Positions 8,168-18,300 of a stretch of DNA of 64,000 nt are shown in pieces. Both the position numbers and the translations under genes were made by a program. The stretch lies in contig NC_016604.1 in NCBI RefSeq assembly GCF_000230895.2, positions 620,001 to 684,000 on the forward strand. Direction: 5' to 3'. Origin of the DNA: Mycolicibacterium rhodesiae NBB3. GTDB taxonomy: Bacteria > Actinomycetota > Actinomycetes > Mycobacteriales > Mycobacteriaceae. The notes below the pieces were generated by a model. The model was not told the origin of the DNA, searched no databases, and saw only the letters and a list, made by a program, of their open reading frames with translations. Within the stretch, counting starts at the first letter, position 1. Every line of letters starts with the position of its first letter.

Positions 8168-9505
8168 TCAGCTCTGTTCGCTCACCGAATCCGCTACCCG
8201 CACCGCGAGCCGACGCGCGGTGTCCTCGTCGGCCGCTTCCACCATCACGCGCACCACTTGTTCAGTCCCCGAGGGCCGCAAGAGGATTCGACCGGAATCA
8301 CCCAGCGCACGTTCGGCCTCCGCCACGGCGGTACGTACCGAGGGCGCCTCTGCGACCGTCGCCTTGTCCGCGACCTGGACGTTGATCAGCACCTGCGGCA
8401 GCGTCTGCATCGGCTCGGCGAGTGCGGCCAGCGAAGCATGAGTATGCGCCATCCGCGACATCAACCGCAGCCCGGTGAGAATGCCGTCCCCTGTGGTGCC
8501 GAACGCCGGCATCACAATGTGCCCGGATTGCTCACCACCAAGGGAGTATTCACCGGCGCGCAGTTCCTCGAGGACATAGCGGTCGCCGACTCCGGTGGTG
8601 CGTACGTCAATTCCGGCAGCGCGCATCGCCAAGTGCAGACCGAGGTTGCTCATGACGGTGGTGACCAGTGTGTTGGATGCGAGCTCGCCGGCGTCCTGCA
8701 TCGCGAGCGCCAGAATCACCATGATCGCGTCACCGTCGATGATCTGGCCGTCCGCGTCCACGGCGAGGCACCGGTCGGCGTCTCCGTCGTGCGCGAGGCC
8801 GAGGTCAGCACCGTGGGCCACGACCGCAGCCTGCAAGGCGCCCATGTGGGTGGAGCCGCAGGCCTCGTTGATGTTCAGTCCGTTGGGTTCGGCATTGATG
8901 GCGATGACGTTGGCGCCTGCTGCGCGGTACGCACGAGGCGCGGCCGCAGAGGCGGCGCCGTGCGCGCAGTCGACGACGACGGAGAGCCCGTCGAGCCGGG
9001 TCGTGACGGCCTTGCCTACGTGGCGGAGATAGCGGTCCAACGCGTCCTCGGCGTCGACAACTCGGCCGATGCCCGCACCCGTCGGTCGGTGGCCTGGCCC
9101 CTGGTGGACCAACTCCTCGATACGGTCCTCGGCGGCATCGTCGAGCTTGTGGCCACCCGGCCCGAAGATCTTGATGCCGTTATCGGGCATCGGATTGTGC
9201 GATGCGCTGATCATCACACCGAAGTCTGCGTCGTACGCCCCTGCGAGATATGCGACCGCCGGTGTCGGCAGCACACCGACACGCAGCGCGTCCACGCCTT
9301 CACTGGCGATTCCGGCGATCACCGCCGCCTCGAGCATCTCGCCGCTGGCCCGCGGGTCACGTCCCACCACAGCCACACGGCGGGCGCGTCCACCGACACT
9401 GCCAAGCCGCCGGGCAGCTGCCGAACCCAGCGCCATCGCCAGCTCAGCAGTCAGATCCTGGTTGGCGACGCCGCGCACCCCATCGGTGCCGAACAGTCGA
9501 CCCAT
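8168..9505 (-). CDS. glmM: Phosphoglucosamine mutase GlmM
   Basis: Converts glucosamine-6-phosphate to glucosamine-1-phosphate, an essential cytoplasmic step towards UDP-GlcNAc for peptidoglycan. The 445-residue length is standard. The phosphoserine loop ISASHNP carries the active serine at residue 102. The metal loop DGDADR (about residue 243), the sugar-binding GEQSGH and the C-terminal phosphate-binding [12 protein letters not shown] are all present. ATG at 9505 gives the expected N-terminus [12 protein letters not shown]. The gene order rplM-rpsI-glmM is conserved in mycobacteria, but here it is spread out by inserted secreted-protein genes. Confidence 0.97.
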   Translation of the reverse strand: MGRLFGTDGVRGVANQDLTAELAMALGSAAARRLGSVGGRARRVAVVGRDPRASGEMLEAAVIAGIASEGVDALRVGVLPTPAVAYLAGAYDADFGVMISASHNPMPDNGIKIFGPGGHKLDDAAEDRIEELVHQGPGHRPTGAGIGRVVDAEDALDRYLRHVGKAVTTRLDGLSVVVDCAHGAASAAAPRAYRAAGANVIAINAEPNGLNINEACGSTHMGALQAAVVAHGADLGLAHDGDADRCLAVDADGQIIDGDAIMVILALAMQDAGELASNTLVTTVMSNLGLHLAMRAAGIDVRTTGVGDRYVLEELRAGEYSLGGEQSGHIVMPAFGTTGDGILTGLRLMSRMAHTHASLAALAEPMQTLPQVLINVQVADKATVAEAPSVRTAVAEAERALGDSGRILLRPSGTEQVVRVMVEAADEDTARRLAVRVADSVSEQS

Positions 9506-9593
9506 GCCGACAAATTTCTCATAAGAGGCGCCCAAAGAGCGAACCGTGGGCTGCGACGCGCGGGCCGGCGCCGAATCGGCACCCAAACGCGAC

Positions 9594-9627
9594 TCACCGC
9601 CCGCATCCGGACGGATGCGGGCGGTGA
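9594..9627 (-). terminator. Hairpin terminator after secreted-protein gene
   Basis: Perfect 16-bp inverted repeat (left arm tcaccgcccgcatccg) lying just past the stop of the minus-strand gene at 9639. No T-tract follows, as is common in mycobacteria. A near copy occurs at 10284-10320. Confidence 0.7.
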
Positions 9628-9638
9628 TGGCGGTTTGC

Positions 9639-10079
9639 TTACCTGCCGTGCTCAGTGGACGGCTCCTGCGGGGTCGCGGGCGCCGGCGAGGAGACTGTCG
9701 GAACCTCGTCACCCGACTGGCCCGGAACGGCCTCGGCCGCATGGCCCGGGGCGCTCTCCGACTGGCCCGGACCGGTCCGCTGGATCAGGATCGACCCGAG
9801 GTTGTTGGCGCAGACCATCTGCTCCGTGCCATCGGCCACGGTGGTCTCGGCCAGCGCGGTCACCTTCTCGACGTCCACGTCGCAGACACCCGCGGCGATC
9901 TGAGCGGCGTCGACGGCCTTCACGTCCTCGAGGACTCCGGCGCTACCGAGTGTCACGTTGACCAGACCTTCCGGCACGGGCGGGGTGTTCGGCTGTGCGG
10001 CCGCGATACCCATGCCCGCGAACAGCAGCGAACCGCCGATAACGGTGCCGGCAGCGACGTTCTTCATGACGTTCCTCAT
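9639..10079 (-). CDS. Small secreted protein, paralogue of the next gene upstream
   Basis: 146-residue predicted secreted protein. The signal peptide ([18 protein letters not shown]) is expected to be cleaved after AAAQ or AQP. The mature part begins with a segment rich in V, N and G ([18 protein letters not shown]) and has two cysteines (VCDVDVE and MVCANN), probably a disulfide. The tail is Pro/Ser/Glu-rich and disordered. It is clearly homologous to the gene at 10335-10703, with the same order of signal peptide, GLVNV block, VLxxV block and Cys positions. A purine-rich ribosome site (gaagggag) precedes the ATG. The function is unknown. Confidence 0.8.
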   Translation of the reverse strand: MRNVMKNVAAGTVIGGSLLFAGMGIAAAQPNTPPVPEGLVNVTLGSAGVLEDVKAVDAAQIAAGVCDVDVEKVTALAETTVADGTEQMVCANNLGSILIQRTGPGQSESAPGHAAEAVPGQSGDEVPTVSSPAPATPQEPSTEHGR

Positions 10080-10283
10080 CCATATCTCCCTTCAGTCGAG
10101 AGGTGGCAGTCCGATACCCAACAGCGGGGTTGGAATAGATCGGATGGCTACTACGGCCCTTCCGCGCATGCGGCGCCGCCACCTCCGTGATGCAGAGATT
10201 CACGATCAGCCCGGGATTCAAACGAGAAGCCGCAGATTGTGAGCTGGTCGACGTTGAATACAAACGGTCGAGATCGAGGAAAG

Positions 10284-10320
10284 ACTCGCCGCCCGCATCC
10301 GGTGGATACGGGCGGCGAGT
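10284..10320 (-). terminator. Hairpin terminator, copy of the one at 9594
   Basis: 17-bp inverted repeat with one G-T wobble (left arm actcgccgcccgcatcc, right arm 10304-10320), downstream of the minus-strand gene ending at 10335. The arm sequence shares cgcccgcatcc with the other hairpin, so gene and terminator were probably duplicated together. Confidence 0.7.
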
Positions 10321-10334
10321 TAGGAATCAGCTAG

Positions 10335-10703
10335 TTACCCGCGTTGCTGGCCGGGAGCGTTTGCACCGTTCGGCGAGTTCGCTGGGCCGTTCTGTGTGAT
10401 CGACAGTGGGCCGTTTTCTGCGGCGGTGTCGCAGTTGAAGGTTTCGCCGCCCTGATCCACAGCCTCGACGCTGCCCAGAATTCCAGCGGCGGCGTCAACA
10501 CTCGGGCATACAGCTGCCGCGACAGCGGCTGCGACCTCGACGTTGACGTTGCGTAGGACTGTCACGTTGCCGATGCCGACGTTGACAAGGCCTTCGCCAA
10601 CGTTCGTGACGGGCTGGGCACCTGCGAGACCCATACCTCCTGTGAAAAGCAACCCACCGCCCAGGATTACGCCCGCAGCTGCCTTCGTCATGATGCCTGC
10701 CAT
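10335..10703 (-). CDS. Small secreted protein, first of the duplicated pair
   Basis: 122-residue predicted secreted protein with signal peptide (AAAGVILGGGLLFTGGMGLAGAQP), a V/N/G-rich segment (GEGLVNVGIGNVTVLRNV), two cysteines (AAVCPSV and TFNCDTA) and an Asn/Pro/Gly tail. Its paralogue follows at 9639-10079. The ATG at 10703 has a strong ribosome site (aaggagag). Such short two-cysteine exported proteins are common in mycobacteria and mostly uncharacterised. The gene has its own hairpin terminator, so the two copies are probably separate transcripts. Confidence 0.8.
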   Translation of the reverse strand: MAGIMTKAAAGVILGGGLLFTGGMGLAGAQPVTNVGEGLVNVGIGNVTVLRNVNVEVAAAVAAAVCPSVDAAAGILGSVEAVDQGGETFNCDTAAENGPLSITQNGPANSPNGANAPGQQRG

Positions 10704-11074
10704 TGATCTCTCCTTTTCGTCGGGAAGCAGATCCGCCCCGACCCCGTGGCCCCGTTGACCACCTCCGGCAGGAACTGCCTGCCCAGCGCGTAAGGGTTGC
10801 GCCTCTGCTCCCCGCAGATGGAGTCCCCCGATGGACAGACAGCTAAACGCGATCGCAGAGAAATAGCTGGTACAAGATCTTTTTCTGGCATATAGCTAAT
10901 TAGCTAGATTCTTTATTTACGTTACCTTCAAAGCCCAGGTGCGCGCCCTATTTGACTGTCGGCCAGACGACCCAAGATCGTTACTGACGCCGAGAAAAAT
11001 TAAATGCGAGCGAACCCTATATGCCCGTCAATCACCGGTCGATAACGTCGCAGCCAACATCGAAAGGACCTTCA
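10704..11074. other. AT-rich divergent intergenic region
   Basis: 371 bp between the divergent secreted-protein and AIM24 genes. The middle (about 10870-10925) is strikingly AT-rich for this genome and holds the palindrome listed at 10893. Promoters for both flanking genes must lie here. No coding frame is supported. Confidence 0.5.
10893..10906. promoter_or_regulatory. Perfect 14-bp palindrome, possible operator
   Basis: TAGCTAATTAGCTA, a perfect palindrome inside the AT-rich island between two divergent genes. A half site tagct also occurs near 10864. The location suits a regulator-binding site, but no cognate regulator is evident. Confidence 0.4.
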
Positions 11075-11833
11075 ATGCGCAGCGACCTCTTCTCTCCCCA
11101 GAACGCCGAAGCCCGGATGCAGCAGCCGGGCATGAAGTTGCAGAACAGCAAGATGCTCAAAGTCGGTCTCAACGGCGAAATGATGGTGCGTCAGGGCGCC
11201 ATGGTCGCCTACCAGGGCAATATCCAGTTTCAGGGACAGGGCGCGGGCGGCATCGGCAAGTTCGTCAAGCAGCAGCTCACCGGTGAGGGCGTGCCCCTGA
11301 TGAGGTGTTCGGGCACCGGCGACCTCTTCCTCGCCGACCTGGCCTCAGACATCCATCTGCTCGACCTCGAGGGCCCCCACGACGGGCTGACGATCAACGG
11401 CAAGAACGTCCTGGCGTTCGAGCCCACGCTGTCCTTCGACATCCGGCGGGTGCAGGGGGCGGGGATGTTGTCCAACGCCGGCCTGTTCAACTGCGTGTTC
11501 TCAGGGCAGGGCCGCATCGCCATCACCACGAAGGGCACGCCGGTGGTGTTGAGCGTCGACCAGCCGACCTACGCCGACCCGCAGGCCGCCGTGTGCTGGT
11601 CGTCGTCACTACAGACCGGATTCCACAGCGCCGAACAGTTCGGCCTGGGCACGTTGATGGGCCGCACCACCGGCGAGGCGTTCACGATGTCGTTCTCGGG
11701 GCAGGGCTTCGTCGTCGTGCAGCCGTCCGAAGAGGTTCCCGGCGGCTTTGTCGGCGGGACGGGTGGCGGACAACAGGCAGGGCAATCGGGCGCCTCGGTC
11801 GCCGGGGTCCTCGGAAACTTCTTGGGCCGCTAA
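11075..11833 (+). CDS. AIM24 family protein
   Basis: 252-residue AIM24/DUF124 family protein. The family has a repeated beta-sandwich (TRAP-like) fold; its bacterial role is unclear. Visible hallmarks include the Gly-rich strands (GEMMVRQGAMVAYQGNIQF), GTGDLFLAD, NAGLFNCVFSGQGRIAI and the final MSFSGQGFVVVQP. The last 35 residues are a Gly/Gln-rich tail. The ATG at 11075 has the ribosome site aaagga; a longer frame back to 11021 lacks family similarity. It lies between the duplicated secreted proteins and the convergent rpsI. Confidence 0.85.
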   Translation: MRSDLFSPQNAEARMQQPGMKLQNSKMLKVGLNGEMMVRQGAMVAYQGNIQFQGQGAGGIGKFVKQQLTGEGVPLMRCSGTGDLFLADLASDIHLLDLEGPHDGLTINGKNVLAFEPTLSFDIRRVQGAGMLSNAGLFNCVFSGQGRIAITTKGTPVVLSVDQPTYADPQAAVCWSSSLQTGFHSAEQFGLGTLMGRTTGEAFTMSFSGQGFVVVQPSEEVPGGFVGGTGGGQQAGQSGASVAGVLGNFLGR

Positions 11834-11835
11834 CG

Positions 11836-11874
11836 CATTCCGCCCGGCGTGCAATGCGCACACCGGGCGGAATG
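11836..11874. terminator. Bidirectional hairpin terminator between AIM24 gene and rpsI
   Basis: 12-bp perfect inverted repeat (cattccgcccgg at 11836-11847, complement at 11863-11874) with a 15-nt loop, starting 3 bp after the AIM24 stop and 12 bp from the convergent rpsI stop. Confidence 0.75.
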
Positions 11875-11885
11875 ACGAGAACAGA

Positions 11886-12391
<506 letters not shown>

Positions 12392-12395
<4 letters not shown>

Positions 12396-12835
12396 TGGGA
12401 CACCTGCTTGATCTCATACGGAATGGGCTGCTGCGCGGCGTGCGGGTGATCCGGCCCGACGTACACCTTCAGCTTCTTCTGGATCTGGTGGCCGAGCTTG
12501 GTGTGCGGGATCATGCCGAGAATCGCCTTCTCGACGACCCGGTCGGCGTGCTTCTGCATCTCGTCACCGAGCGCACGTGCCCGCAATCCGCCGGGAAAAC
12601 CCGAGTGGCGGTAGGCGAACTTCTTCGTGAGTTTGTCGCCGCTGATGGCGACCTTGTCTGCATTGATGACGATGACGAAATCGCCACCGTCGACGTTCGG
12701 CGTGAATGTCGGCTTGTGCTTGCCACGCAGCAGAGTTGCTGCTGCGACGGCGAGCCGGCCGAGCACCACGTCGGTGGCGTCGATGACGTACCACGAACGT
12801 GTGGTGTCACCCGCCTTCGGCGTGTACGTAGGCAC
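12392..12835 (-). CDS. rplM: 50S ribosomal protein L13
   Basis: Large-subunit protein binding 23S rRNA early in assembly. 147 residues, the standard length. Recognised by [50 protein letters not shown] and [12 protein letters not shown]. The GTG at 12835 is chosen because an excellent ribosome site (aggagagg) precedes it; the frame extends further upstream without similarity. First gene of the rplM-rpsI pair. Confidence 0.97.
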
Positions 12836-12958
12836 AGCGCTACCTCTCCTAAATCGGGTTGATCCCGGAATGACCCGGGGGCCGGTCTGACGCGCGGTGG
12901 GAAACCTTCGGCGACCGACGTAGACCCGAAGCCCCGGCGTACCGCATGCCAACGGTGC

Positions 12959-12988
12959 AGCTTACCCGCGGACGTCCGCGCAGGTCAA
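12959..12988 (-). promoter_or_regulatory. Probable rplM promoter with palindrome in the spacer
   Basis: On the minus strand TTGACC (12983-12988) and TAAGCT (12959-12964) are 18 bp apart, a good SigA-type match. The spacer contains a perfect 14-bp palindrome, cgcggacgtccgcg (12967-12980), that could bind a repressor. The predicted leader to the rplM GTG is about 115 nt. Confidence 0.5.
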
Positions 12989-13150
12989 AACGCCTCCTGA
13001 GGGTCTGACCTGGGGGTAGTGCGCCTAGGCGACCCAAAGCATAGGGAACACCCGATATCTCCGCCCGCCGCGCCGCCGTAGCTTCGTGTTCGTCGTCTCC
13101 GGGTGTTTGCCGGGGACCGATCCAGGTATCAAGATCACAACGGAGAAAGC
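12989..13150. other. Rest of the rplM / excalibur-gene divergent region
   Basis: Together with the rplM leader this makes a gene-free stretch of about 315 bp. Apart from the rplM promoter and the ribosome site of the plus-strand excalibur gene (cggagaaag), nothing specific is visible. Confidence 0.4.
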
Positions 13151-13345
13151 ATGTTTCGCACTCTTATCGCTGCGTCGTTGGTTGCCGCAGCCGCTGCCGT
13201 CGGCGCTGCATCGGTCGCAAACGCCGACACCTACTACAAGAACTGCACTGCTGCCCGCGAAGCGGGCGTGACGCCGATCCTGCAGGGGCAGGACGGATAC
13301 GCAGAGCATCTCGACCGCGACGGTGACGGCATCGCCTGCGAGTAA
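13151..13345 (+). CDS. Secreted excalibur calcium-binding domain protein
   Basis: 64-residue exported protein. A signal peptide (residues 1-25, ending VANA) precedes a single excalibur domain: YKNCTAAREAG, then DRDGDGIACE with the Asp-rich calcium loop and paired cysteines (C30 and the penultimate C). Excalibur domains are found on extracellular actinobacterial proteins. The ATG at 13151 has the ribosome site acggagaaa. The gene is monocistronic, with a strong hairpin after it. Confidence 0.88.
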   Translation: MFRTLIAASLVAAAAAVGAASVANADTYYKNCTAAREAGVTPILQGQDGYAEHLDRDGDGIACE

Positions 13346-13360
13346 CCGCAGTTCAAACCC

Positions 13361-13407
13361 GTTTGGGCCACCGCGGCTGTCTCTCCCACAGCCACGGTGG
13401 CCCAAAC
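13361..13407. terminator. Strong bidirectional hairpin between excalibur gene and esxT
   Basis: 20-bp stem with one mismatch (gtttgggccaccgcggctgt at 13361-13380; 13388-13407 opposite) and a 7-nt loop, starting 15 bp after the plus-strand stop and ending 58 bp before the convergent esxT stop. Confidence 0.85.
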
Positions 13408-13464
13408 TCTTCACTGGCGAATCCCCTGGCTCCCCTCCAGTGGGACCGCACAGAACTGGTGGGC

Positions 13465-13761
13465 CTATCCGCCCCAGGCGTTCGCCGCCCTGTGGTCCGT
13501 CGCCGCAACCTCGTCCGAACCGTCGCGGACCGCATTGCCCAGTCGGACCAGGATGTCGTTCAACGTCGCGGCCGCCTGTTCCCAGCGTGCCTGGTCGACG
13601 CGATAGGCCTCGGCGGCTTGCCGCGTCCAGACCGCCTGCAACGGCGCGATTTGCGCACGAAGGTCGTCCAGAGCGGCGTTGAACCGCGCTGAGGTGGTGT
13701 GAATCTCCTGCCGGACGGTGTATTCGATCTCGCCGAAGTCGTACGAGAGCACGTTCTGCAT
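13465..13761 (-). CDS. esxT: ESX-4 WXG100-family protein EsxT
   Basis: 98-residue type VII secretion substrate of ESX-4, expected to form a helical-hairpin heterodimer with EsxU. It matches EsxT: VLSYDFGEIEYTVRQEIHTT, then APLQAVWTRQAAEAY. The turn is WTR rather than WXG, a feature EsxT also has in M. tuberculosis as I recall it. It lies 10 bp downstream of esxU and is last in the minus-strand ESX-4 run. Confidence 0.93.
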   Translation of the reverse strand: MQNVLSYDFGEIEYTVRQEIHTTSARFNAALDDLRAQIAPLQAVWTRQAAEAYRVDQARWEQAAATLNDILVRLGNAVRDGSDEVAATDHRAANAWGG

Positions 13762-13771
13762 GTCGGACTCC

Positions 13772-14095
13772 TCAAAGGTGGGTGGCTACGGCGCCGATCT
13801 GGTGCGAATGACTCTCCGTGGCGTCGAGAAGCGTCTGTTGGTTCTGACGGATCGTTTCGGCGATCCGTTGCAGCGCGGCGTGGAGTTTGACCGATTCGGT
13901 GTTCCATCGATCGACGACTTCGTGGAACCGCGAGGCGGCCACACCTCCCCAGACGGAGGCCGGTACACCGCCCATGCGCCCGATGAAGGATGACAGCATC
14001 GCGCGGATCTCCTCGTTTCTCGCATCCGTCTTCCCCGCGATGGCCGCCATCAGATCGAAGTCGGTGTTCAGCGCGCCACCTATGGGTGTTGTCAT
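13772..14095 (-). CDS. esxU: ESX-4 WXG100-family protein EsxU
   Basis: 107-residue partner of EsxT. The WXG turn is [14 protein letters not shown], flanked by two long helices ([19 protein letters not shown] and [22 protein letters not shown]). The ATG at 14095 has the ribosome site gggagga. Both substrates are encoded downstream of eccC4 and the Rv3446c-type gene, so secretion machine and substrate genes share a strand and probably an operon. Confidence 0.93.
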   Translation of the reverse strand: MTTPIGGALNTDFDLMAAIAGKTDARNEEIRAMLSSFIGRMGGVPASVWGGVAASRFHEVVDRWNTESVKLHAALQRIAETIRQNQQTLLDATESHSHQIGAVATHL

Positions 14096-14180
14096 CGGTG
14101 TCCTCCCGGTCCGTTCGTGTTGATGTGACAAGTTCGACGCGATCGCGGCCGATTCGGTTCCACGCATTGTGCGACTGCTT

Positions 14181-15347
14181 CTAGGACACCGCGTGCGCCG
14201 ATCGGATCGCCCGATCGCAGGCCTCGCGCACGAGGTCTTCGCGGCCCGGGGCGCTCTGACATCCCACAGCGATGCGCGTGGTTCCGTCGACCATCACCGT
14301 CCACGCGACGTGACGTTCCGGTCGGACCTCGCGATACGTCACCGCCTCCCTGTCCTCGCGACGATCGGACGCATTGAAGTCGACGAACGCGCCGGCAGCC
14401 GTTTCCGCCAGCGCCGCACTCAGAGCGGCCGCCGTCTCTGCGAGAGTCGACGGGCGTGGCGTCGAGGACTGTGTGAGGTGCAGGGCCACATCAGCGTCGG
14501 CCGGTGAAACCACCTGCACCCGTGCCGATCCCGGCCCCGACGTGATACGTCGCGCGGTCCAGGTCGCCGGCACCAGTACGCCGATCCTGCCTTCGACCAG
14601 CAGCGTCATCGGAGCGCCGTCGTCGGGTGACTGATGGGAGGCCGCGAAAGCCCCACACAGCACCATCACCGTCAGCACCCCGGACAGCACGGCGAAGAGC
14701 TTCCGATGAGACCGTCCAGCGGCAACGTCCTCGGACCCGACATCAGACCGCGACCGTTGGGCCGCAGACACGCGTAACACATCGTCGTCATCGGCGATCC
14801 TGACCGGGACGTCGATGGCCCGCATGCGATCCGCGATTGTGGAAGCGAGCACTGCGGCGCCGAGTACACCGACCGGAGCATCGACGACCACCGCGGCGGG
14901 CGAGCCGATTGCCGCAGCCACCGCTTCTGCGTCCAGCATTGCGTTCTTCTGCAGCGGTACGGCGGCCGCGACGGTGCCCGAGGCCGACACCACCGCAACG
15001 TCGGACGCAATCTCGACGACTGTCGCATCATCCGAGAAGAGCGCCCGCAGAATGTGTACGCGCTCGAGCAGCACAACCTCGGTTGCCGCGGTGTAGGCAG
15101 CGTGGCGGACCCTATGGATCCTCGTCGCCGGCCACCACCCGGGGCAGACGACGACTGCGGTGGCGACATGAGCACCAGCGATGGACGTCATGACGTCAGC
15201 CCATACGTCCTCTACGGACATTGGGCGGTCATCGAGCAGCGCGAACTCGTCGTCGACGCAATCGAGTGCGGCTGAAACCCATTTGGGTGGAGCATCATTG
15301 GGTCCGCGGATGGTTCCGGGTCCCGCCTCGATGACGACTTCTGTCAC
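14181..15347 (-). CDS. Type VII secretion-associated protein, Rv3446c family
   Basis: 388-residue ESX-4-specific accessory protein. The N-terminal part (1-190) looks like an actin/Hsp70-type pseudo-ATPase, with strands such as [18 protein letters not shown]. One transmembrane segment follows (about 217-235, [18 protein letters not shown]). The C-terminal domain (240-388) is the extracytoplasmic part typical of the Rv3446c family ([23 protein letters not shown]). Its start overlaps the eccC4 stop (ATGA). The role in secretion is undefined; always being in ESX-4 loci suggests a structural or regulatory part. Confidence 0.85.
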   Translation of the reverse strand: MTEVVIEAGPGTIRGPNDAPPKWVSAALDCVDDEFALLDDRPMSVEDVWADVMTSIAGAHVATAVVVCPGWWPATRIHRVRHAAYTAATEVVLLERVHILRALFSDDATVVEIASDVAVVSASGTVAAAVPLQKNAMLDAEAVAAAIGSPAAVVVDAPVGVLGAAVLASTIADRMRAIDVPVRIADDDDVLRVSAAQRSRSDVGSEDVAAGRSHRKLFAVLSGVLTVMVLCGAFAASHQSPDDGAPMTLLVEGRIGVLVPATWTARRITSGPGSARVQVVSPADADVALHLTQSSTPRPSTLAETAAALSAALAETAAGAFVDFNASDRREDREAVTYREVRPERHVAWTVMVDGTTRIAVGCQSAPGREDLVREACDRAIRSAHAVS

Positions 15348-18300
15348 GGCGGGTCGGTCCAGGCGACCTGTATCAGCTGATCTGCATCACCTCGGGTTAT
15401 CAACGTTCCACGGCCGGGCGGCAACGCAGATGGCCGGACGGTGCCGAGCAGCACACCCTCATCCGAGCTCGCACTCATCATCATCCCCGCGCATCCGAGT
15501 TCACGCATCCGCGCCAGGAGTGGATCGAACATCGCCCGCGCCGCACCACCGGAGCGCCGGGCGACGAGCACATGAAGTCCGACATCGTTGGCGTGCGGTA
15601 GGAAATCGGCAAGCGGTGCAAGCGGGTTACCGGTCGCGCCTGCCGCAAGGTCGTAGTCGTCGACCACGAGGTAGATGTCGGGCCCTGACCACCACGACCG
15701 GGTGCGCAACTGTTGCTGGGTGACGTTCTCGCCGGGCATACGGGCGTTCAAGCGGTCGATGACCGTCGCCACTCGCACCGTCAGCGATGCCGGTGACATC
15801 GCGTAACCGGAAAGGTGATCGGACTCTGCGACGCCGAGCAGCGTTCTCCGAAAGTCGACGATCTCGAGTTGAACCTCGTCAGCCGTATTCGCGCGAATCA
15901 ACTCCCGGCACAGCAGGCGCAGGAGCGCCGTCTTCCCGCACCCTGCGTCGCCCAGTACGAGTAGGTGCGACTCTGCTGCGAAATCGATGTGGACGGGCTT
16001 CAATTCGCGATCGCCGATGCCGATCAGAACGCCACCGTCTCGAATGAGCTCATCACGCGGGACTTGTGCAGGCAGCAATCGAACGATTGGCGCGGCCCTC
16101 GGCGCCCAGCGGTCGCGTATGCGTTCGGCATCGGCGGCGACCACCTCGGCCAGCCCGATCGCCGTAGAGTTGCCGTCCCTGCGCGGTAATGCGATCGCGA
16201 ATTCCCGGCGGTTCGACGAGATGCCGCGTCCCGGCGGTCGATCGGACAGGTCACGCGCGCGCTTGCGATCCATCTCCGAATCCGCGGGGTCGCCGAGCCG
16301 AAGCTCGATACGCGTCGCGATCTGGTCCTTCAAGGCGGGTCGCAACTCTGCCCAGCGCGATGCTGTGACGACCACATGGACACCGAACGAAAGGCCCTGG
16401 GCGGCAATCGCTGTGATCAACCCTTCGAGAGATTCGAAATCCTGGCGCAGCGTCGCCCAGCCATCGATCACCAGGAACACGTCGCCGAACTGATCGTCGG
16501 CGACACCCGGATCGGCTGCTGCTCGTCGGGACCGATAGCCGGCCATCGAGTCGATACCCATGCGACGAAACATCGACTCGCGAGACCGCATCACCGTACT
16601 GACCACCGAGACGGTACGGCGACACAGGTCGACGTCCTGGCGGCCGGCCATCGCGCCGACGTGCGGCAGTTGCCGCAGCGAGGACAAGGCGCCACCACCG
16701 AAGTCGAGGCAATAGAACCCCACGTCCACCGGATCGTGGTGCTCGGCGAGCGCCAGTAGCATCGTGCGCAATGCCGTCGACTTCCCCGACTGCGGAGCAC
16801 CGACGATCGCGACATTCCCTGCCGCACTGTCCAATTCGATAACAAGTGGATCCCGACGCTGCTCGTACGGATTGTCGACCACCCCGATCGGGACCGTGAG
16901 GCTGCGTCGCCATCCGCCGGGCATCACGACGTCGAGAGTCGGCGAGTCACCGAGCGGCGGCAGCCACACCTGATGTGCAGCCGGGCCGCCATCACCCAGC
17001 CGGTCCAGCATTGCGTCCAGAACAGTGCGCACCGGTTGTCGCTGCTGATCCGGCTCACTGTGTGTGCCTACTCGAGCGGCCGTGAACAGCACAGGCCCGG
17101 TGAGCGTCGGCGCGGGCGCTGGGCACCGCCCGTCGGGTCCCGACACGAAGGCGGTCTGGAACCGTACGAGCTCATCCGAGGCTGACTTGAGATAGGCCGC
17201 GCCTGGTTTGCCCGGCAGGTGATAGGCGTCGGGAACGCCGAGAACCGCTCGAGATTCGCTGGCGGAGAATGTCTTCAGGCAGATCCGATACGACAGGTGC
17301 GTTTCCAGACCACGCAACCTACCCTCGTCGAGCCGTTGACTCGCAAGCAGCAGGTGCATGCCCAGGGAGCGACCCAGCCGGCCGATCGCCACGAACATCT
17401 CAGCGAAGTCAGGGTGCTGGCTCAGCAGTTCGGAGAATTCGTCGACGAGGATGAACAGCGCAGGCAGCGGCGGCAGCTTCGCGCCCTGCAATCGGGCCCG
17501 CTGGTAATCAGCGAGATTCGCAAATCCTCCGGCTGCACGAAGCAGCTCCTGACGCCTGTTCATCTCGCCGGCCAGCGCATCGTTCATCCTGCTGACGAGA
17601 TGCGCTTCGTCCGCGAGGTTGGTGATGACGGCGCCGACGTGCCGAGCCCGCTCGAGTCCCAGGAACGTCGCGCCGCCCTTGAAGTCCACCAGGATGAGGT
17701 TCAACACATCCGGAGGGTGTGACGCGATCATTCCGAGCGCCAGGGTACGTAACAGCTCGGACTTGCCAGAGCCTGTCGCACCAACGCACAAACCGTGCGG
17801 TCCCATGCCATTTCGCGCCGCCTCGTTGATGTCGAGGTGCACCGGGGTGCCCTCTGGCGTGACGCCGATGGGCACCGCCCGGATACGCCCGTCACCGACT
17901 CCCTCCGAGTGGGTCTCCATCAAGTTCAGCCAGTGGTGTCTGCCCGATGCAGCCGCAAGCCGGTACGGCGCGAGGCGGCGCGCACACGTCGACGCCTCCG
18001 ATCTGGTGAGGAAATCGGGCCGCGCAATCACCTGATCGTCGTCGTCCGAGAAGCCGGTCACGGTGTCGGCGCTGACCGACAGACGCAGGCTGCGCGCGTG
18101 CGCAACGTCGTTCGGCGAGGTGCCGATCTCGATGAGGGTGGTGCTATCGGACTCGAGATCGGTCGGCTCGGCGCCGTCCACGATCAGCACCGCGTGATGT
18201 GGTTCGGCGGCAGCGCCGTTCGCGGCCTCGTGATGCGGAAGCCACTTCAGCCAGTCCCACTCATCGGCGGCCTCGTGACCGGCAGCGGCACCGATCGTGA

